Source: an uncultured Alphaproteobacteria bacterium (GTDB taxonomy: Bacteria > Pseudomonadota > Alphaproteobacteria > HIMB59). Taken from it: DNA of 64,000 nt. Numbering within the stretch: the stretch's first letter is position 1; the number at the start of each line of letters is the position of its first letter. The notes beneath the pieces are model-generated. The model saw only the letters and a program-made list of their open reading frames with translations, was not told the DNA's origin and did not search any database. The DNA lies in contig CACJAI010000004.1 in assembly GCA_902591315.1 (NCBI GenBank), positions 19,289-83,288 on the forward strand, read 5' to 3'. The position numbers were made by a program, and so were the translations under genes. Positions 61,866-64,000 of the stretch are shown here, piece after piece.

Positions 61866-61882
61866 TTGTATAATGTATACAA
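61866..61882. promoter_or_regulatory. Putative GntR operator upstream of quinone oxidoreductase and tctC
   Basis: A perfect palindrome TTGTATA-ATG-TATACAA, 17 bp, shares its 13-base core with the site at 57934-57950. It contains a full -10 element (TATAAT, 61869-61874) in the rightward direction. It lies in the shared space between divergent tctC and the oxidoreductase gene, 19 bases before the latter's chosen start, so the regulator could control both. Confidence 0.7.
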
Positions 61883-61901
61883 AATACCACAGGCAGTTAA
61901 A

Positions 61902-62876
61902 TTGAAGTTTATAAATTATAAAGATGGAAGTTTGTTTCTAGACGAAAAAGAGATCGCTGACCCTCTTGATGAACAAATCCAAATTGAAATTCATTTCGCT
62001 GGAATAAATAGAGCAGATATTCTCCAAAAAAACGGACATTACCCACCACCCTCAGGTGAGAGTGAAATTATTGGATTAGAGTGTTCCGGAATAGTTACCA
62101 AATTAGGAAAGTCAGTAAAAAACTTTAGTTTAGGAGAACAAGTTTGTGCAATTCTTGGAGGCGGCGGATATGCGGAGTACGTAAATGTCAATGAAAAACA
62201 AGTAATGCCATTACCAAAAAATTTAAATTTACATGAAGCTGGTTGCTTACCAGAAACCACACTCACTGTTTTTGAGAATATTTTCAATGTATCTAAATTT
62301 CAAAGAGATGAGGCGATTTTGATACATGGTGGAAGTAGTGGTATCGGCACAACTGCTATTTCAATTCTTAAAAATTATACAAAAAATATTTTTGTAACCG
62401 CTGGTACGAGTGGGAAATGTAAGAGTTGTATCGAATTAGGAGCCACTGATGCTATTAACTACAAAGATACAGATTTTGAAGAATATTTTAATCAGAAAAA
62501 ATTAAAGGTTGATGTAATATTAGATATGGTTGGAGGAGATTACTTAAAAAAAAATTTAAAAATATTAAATTTTAAAGGAAGACTTACTTATATTGCTGCC
62601 CTCGGTGGGATTAAAGCAGAAACTAATCTTTTACATATAATGAATAAACAATTAAAAATATCTGGATCAACATTAAGATCAAGATCTCCATCTGAAAAGG
62701 GAAATATTGTTGATCAGGTTGTCAAAGAAATATGGCCTTTGATAGAGAATGATAAACATAAACCAACGATTTTTGAAACTTTTAATATGAGTGATGCAAA
62801 TAAAGCACATGAGGTTATGGAAAAATCTGACCATATAGGAAAAATAGTTTTAAGCATAAAAGGAGAAAAAAAATGA
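61902..62876 (+). CDS. NADPH:quinone oxidoreductase-like MDR protein
   Basis: 324 residues from TTG 61902, with AGGCAG shortly before it; the frame opens to 61866, but that start lies inside the operator. Family: zinc-free medium-chain dehydrogenase (PIG3/Qor type). Typical segments are [46 protein letters not shown] and the NADPH-binding [18 protein letters not shown] with [16 protein letters not shown]. The C-terminus includes [15 protein letters not shown]. Role: reduction of quinones or enones; substrate unknown. It overlaps sucC by ATGA. Confidence 0.87.
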   Translation: MKFINYKDGSLFLDEKEIADPLDEQIQIEIHFAGINRADILQKNGHYPPPSGESEIIGLECSGIVTKLGKSVKNFSLGEQVCAILGGGGYAEYVNVNEKQVMPLPKNLNLHEAGCLPETTLTVFENIFNVSKFQRDEAILIHGGSSGIGTTAISILKNYTKNIFVTAGTSGKCKSCIELGATDAINYKDTDFEEYFNQKKLKVDVILDMVGGDYLKKNLKILNFKGRLTYIAALGGIKAETNLLHIMNKQLKISGSTLRSRSPSEKGNIVDQVVKEIWPLIENDKHKPTIFETFNMSDANKAHEVMEKSDHIGKIVLSIKGEKK

Positions 62877-64000
62877 ATCTGCACGAATACCAAGCGAAAA
62901 TATTATTAAAAAATAATAACGTTAGAGTTTTAAATGGCTACCCAGTATTAGATGATAGCGATATAGAAACTGCTGTAGACTCTATCCAAACACCCGTTAT
63001 GGTTGTGAAGTCTCAAATTCATGCAGGTGGAAGAGGCGCGGGAAAATTTACAGATAGTGGTGATGATAAAGGCGGTGTGAGAGTTTGCTTCTCAAAAGAT
63101 GAAGCCAAAGACAATGCAAAAAAAATGTTTGGTAAAACTTTAGTTACAAAACAAACTGGTCCAAGTGGAAAACAGGTAAATAGACTTTATATTGAGGAAG
63201 GGTGTGATATCAAAAAAGAGTACTATCTAAGTATGCTCGTGGATAGAGCGACATCTTCAATTTCAATTATAGCATCTACTGAGGGTGGTATGGAAATTGA
63301 GGAGGTAGCAGAAAAGCAACCTGAAAAAATTATTACTGTTAATGTCCCTGGGGACAGTATTATTGACCAAAATAGTTTAAATAAATTAACTGAGGGTCTA
63401 AAAATAGATCAAAACCTATCAAATGATTTTTGTGATCAAATTCAAAAAATTTACAATAGCTTTTTATCCTCAGATGCCTCTTTAGTAGAAGTTAATCCTT
63501 TTGTATTGACTGGTGAGGGTAATTTTTTGGCTTTAGATGCAAAGGTATCGATAGATGATAATGCACTTTATAAACATAAAGATGTAGCTTCAATGAGAGA
63601 TGAAACTGAAGAGGACCCTGCAGAGATTGAGGCTTCAAAACATGAGCTTAACTACGTCAAATTAGATGGTCAAATTGGATGCATGGTAAATGGAGCTGGT
63701 CTTGCAATGGGTACAATGGATATAATAAAATTACATGGTGGCAGTCCTGCAAATTTTCTAGATGTAGGAGGAGGAGCCACAAAAGAGAGAGTGGCAAAAG
63801 CTTTTTCTATAATTCTGCAAGATCCAAATGTAAAAGCTATTTTGGTAAATATTTTTGGTGGCATTATGAAATGTGACATTATCGCTGAGGGTGTGGTAGC
63901 TGCAGCTAAAGAGCTGTCTATTCAAGTTCCATTGGTAGTAAGATTAGAAGGAACCAATGTTGACCTAGGAAAAGAAATTTTAAATAAATCTGGGCTGTCA
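62873..64000 (+). CDS. sucC: Succinyl-CoA synthetase beta subunit (3' partial at window edge)
   Basis: Opens at ATG 62873, sharing ATGA with the end of the previous gene, with AGGAG ahead of it. About 376 codons are present and the frame continues past base 64000. [36 protein letters not shown] (ATP-grasp), [51 protein letters not shown] and [19 protein letters not shown] all match SucC. Normal length is about 385-400, so only the last part is missing. TCA-cycle enzyme making ATP/GTP from succinyl-CoA. Confidence 0.95.
   Translation, partial: MNLHEYQAKILLKNNNVRVLNGYPVLDDSDIETAVDSIQTPVMVVKSQIHAGGRGAGKFTDSGDDKGGVRVCFSKDEAKDNAKKMFGKTLVTKQTGPSGKQVNRLYIEEGCDIKKEYYLSMLVDRATSSISIIASTEGGMEIEEVAEKQPEKIITVNVPGDSIIDQNSLNKLTEGLKIDQNLSNDFCDQIQKIYNSFLSSDASLVEVNPFVLTGEGNFLALDAKVSIDDNALYKHKDVASMRDETEEDPAEIEASKHELNYVKLDGQIGCMVNGAGLAMGTMDIIKLHGGSPANFLDVGGGATKERVAKAFSIILQDPNVKAILVNIFGGIMKCDIIAEGVVAAAKELSIQVPLVVRLEGTNVDLGKEILNKSGLS

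Noticed and set aside
1..64000. tRNA/rRNA genes, CRISPR arrays, IS elements and phage genes
   Set aside because: No T-loop/anticodon arm sets, direct-repeat arrays, transposase-like proteins or inverted terminal repeats were seen by eye; a covariance-model scan would be decisive for small RNAs.

Overview
The window looks like a gene-dense, low-G+C chromosome segment of a streamlined marine alphaproteobacterium of the SAR11/HIMB59/AEGEAN-169 kind. This rests on the AT-rich sequence, very short or overlapping intergenic spaces, a DUF1476 (ATPase zeta-type) gene typical of Alphaproteobacteria, a TPP-riboswitch thiV-type transporter, and the gene content: methylated amines, glycine betaine and TRAP/Tct-type carboxylate uptake. 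The exact clade cannot be fixed from the sequence alone. No gap longer than 300 bases lacks a gene. I saw no rRNA, tRNA, CRISPR array, IS element or phage gene.

Region 1 (about 0.5-25.3 kb) is a methylated-amine island. It holds TMAO uptake (tmoXWV), TMA oxidation (tmm), TMAO demethylation (tdm) and a GcvT/DmdA-like protein. It also holds the complete N-methylglutamate pathway: gmaS, two different mgsABC sets, and mgdABCD. An IclR-family regulator and an FAD amine-oxidase-like protein are embedded in it. A palindrome with consensus TGTTYCATAnTATGAAACA occurs before four transcription units of this island, including the iclR gene, and probably defines the local regulon. The usual dimethylamine monooxygenase genes (dmmDABC) are not in the window.

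Region 2 (25.3-38.0 kb) carries alanine racemase, an acyl-CoA dehydrogenase with a malonyl-CoA-decarboxylase-like GNAT protein, the ETF electron relay (etfB, etfA, ETF-QO) and a Nudix hydrolase. A glycine betaine demethylation set follows: bhmT, a dimethylglycine dehydrogenase-like fusion and a choline-kinase-like protein. Then come a DjlA-like co-chaperone and a cold-shock protein. The flavin dehydrogenases plausibly feed electrons through ETF and ETF-QO to ubiquinone.

Region 3 (38.2-46.8 kb) has a thiamine salvage operon thiV-thiM-thiE-thiD under a clear TPP riboswitch. It is followed by housekeeping and peripheral genes: mmsA, DUF1476, a glyoxalase, an EamA transporter, a class I glutamine amidotransferase, a LOG-family protein and chorismate mutase.

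Region 4 (46.8-62 kb) joins a multi-subunit Mrp/Mnh cation/proton antiporter operon (with three large antiporter-like subunits and a split MrpA) to a carboxylate module. That module has TctCBA uptake, a GntR/FCD regulator, an oxalyl-CoA-decarboxylase-like ThDP enzyme, formyl-CoA:oxalate CoA-transferase and a stand-alone ALDH1L1-type formyl-THF hydrolase. Two copies of the palindrome GTATA-ATG-TATAC mark likely GntR operators. The window ends with a quinone-oxidoreductase-like gene overlapping sucC, which runs off the edge.
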